From: Unio delphinus
Lineage: Eukaryota > Mollusca > Bivalvia > Unionida > Unionidae
Assembly: GCA_029339505.1 (NCBI GenBank)
Contig: JAQISU010001235.1
Coordinates: forward strand, 40,850,315 to 40,914,314
Direction: 5' to 3'
Length of the DNA: 64,000 nt
Shown piece by piece: positions 63,656 through 64,000 of this stretch. Position 1 is the stretch's first letter, and each line of letters starts with the position of its first letter. The notes under the pieces are model-generated. The model ran no database searches. It saw only the letters and a list, made by a program, of their open reading frames with translations, and had not been told where the DNA came from. A program made the translations under genes and the position numbers.

Positions 63656-64000
63656 AGAATCGCAGCCTTTTAAATCCCAGCTATCAAGAATATGAAGTTA
63701 TAGAGAATAAATATTTCTATTTCATCTCACTAATGAAATGCTCTGAGTTAAAATAATTTTCCGGTTATTGAGTGTTGCTTTAATCGAATTGTTTTTTCTA
63801 AATCACATATTTCAATAGGAATAAGGAACATAATCGTGACATTTCTTCCAGTTCGCGTTTTCTGGAAAAACACTAAAGTTGTTGTATTTCTATTTTTGTA
63901 TTGCTAGAAAAGTTCTTGGGTAAAGTAATACGATTTAGTTTCTCTTTGTATTGCATTTTATGAAATAGTCTATTTGAAAACTTAACCTTAGCAAAACGTT
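63656..64000. other. Unassigned AT-rich sequence to window end
   Basis: It contains the second flanking copy CTATCAAGAATATGAAGTT at 63681-63699. Nothing else is recognised. Confidence 0.5.

Overview
This window looks like non-genic, repeat-rich nuclear DNA from an invertebrate, most likely a marine mollusc. The basis is AT-rich composition, many long pure microsatellites, tRNA-derived SINEs whose 3' halves resemble molluscan SINEs, a Gmr1-type Ty3/gypsy retrotransposon and a FLYWCH-type Mutator-like transposon. The taxonomic call is recall-based and was not tested. I recognise no host protein-coding exon, rRNA or intact tRNA gene. All recognisable coding sequence belongs to two decayed transposable elements. 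Most other long open frames are artefacts of tandem repeats whose units are multiples of three.

Layout: 0-7 kb is unique AT-rich sequence with one SINE (771-1022), a 36-37 bp array (2.9-3.3 kb), a foldback element with a TATG microsatellite in its loop (4387-4645) and a tRNA-like fragment (6700-6769). From 7.3 to 11.4 kb there is a 24 bp minisatellite with an internally inverted block and a ~1 kb insertion; a ~50 bp array follows to 12.2 kb. From 12.2 to 21.7 kb there are SINE copies of two families, microsatellites and a non-autonomous hAT-like element with a perfect 8 bp target duplication (16707-17177). From 22.2 to 23.6 kb two 31 bp satellites abut. A 51 bp array lies at 25.9-26.2 kb.

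27.26-29.56 kb is a complete but broken Mutator-like transposon (11 bp target duplication, long inverted repeats, transposase pseudogene on the minus strand). 32.5-37.85 kb is a degenerate LTR retrotransposon: 5' LTR, a primer-binding site for tRNA-Leu, a leader split by a solo LTR of another element, gag with zinc knuckle, protease, integrase, a GPY/F-like tail, then what looks like the last residues of RNase H, a polypurine tract and a truncated 3' LTR. The order protease-integrase with an RNase H end afterwards points to the Gmr1 lineage (integrase upstream of reverse transcriptase) that lost RT-RNase H by internal deletion.

38-64 kb is dominated by minisatellite arrays (units of 20, 36, 39, 42, 35, 42, 26, 22, 47 and 33 bp), two more foldback structures (47.1 and 48.0-49.0 kb), a fourth copy of SINE family B and a third copy of SINE family A. 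Arrays make up roughly a quarter of the window. No gene network can be described; the sequence records insertion, tandem amplification, inversion and decay. I found no convincing evidence for a new functional system. The most notable items are microsatellite-centred palindromes, the MULE with repeat-built termini, the RT-deleted Gmr1-like element and the satellite switch at 23.03 kb.
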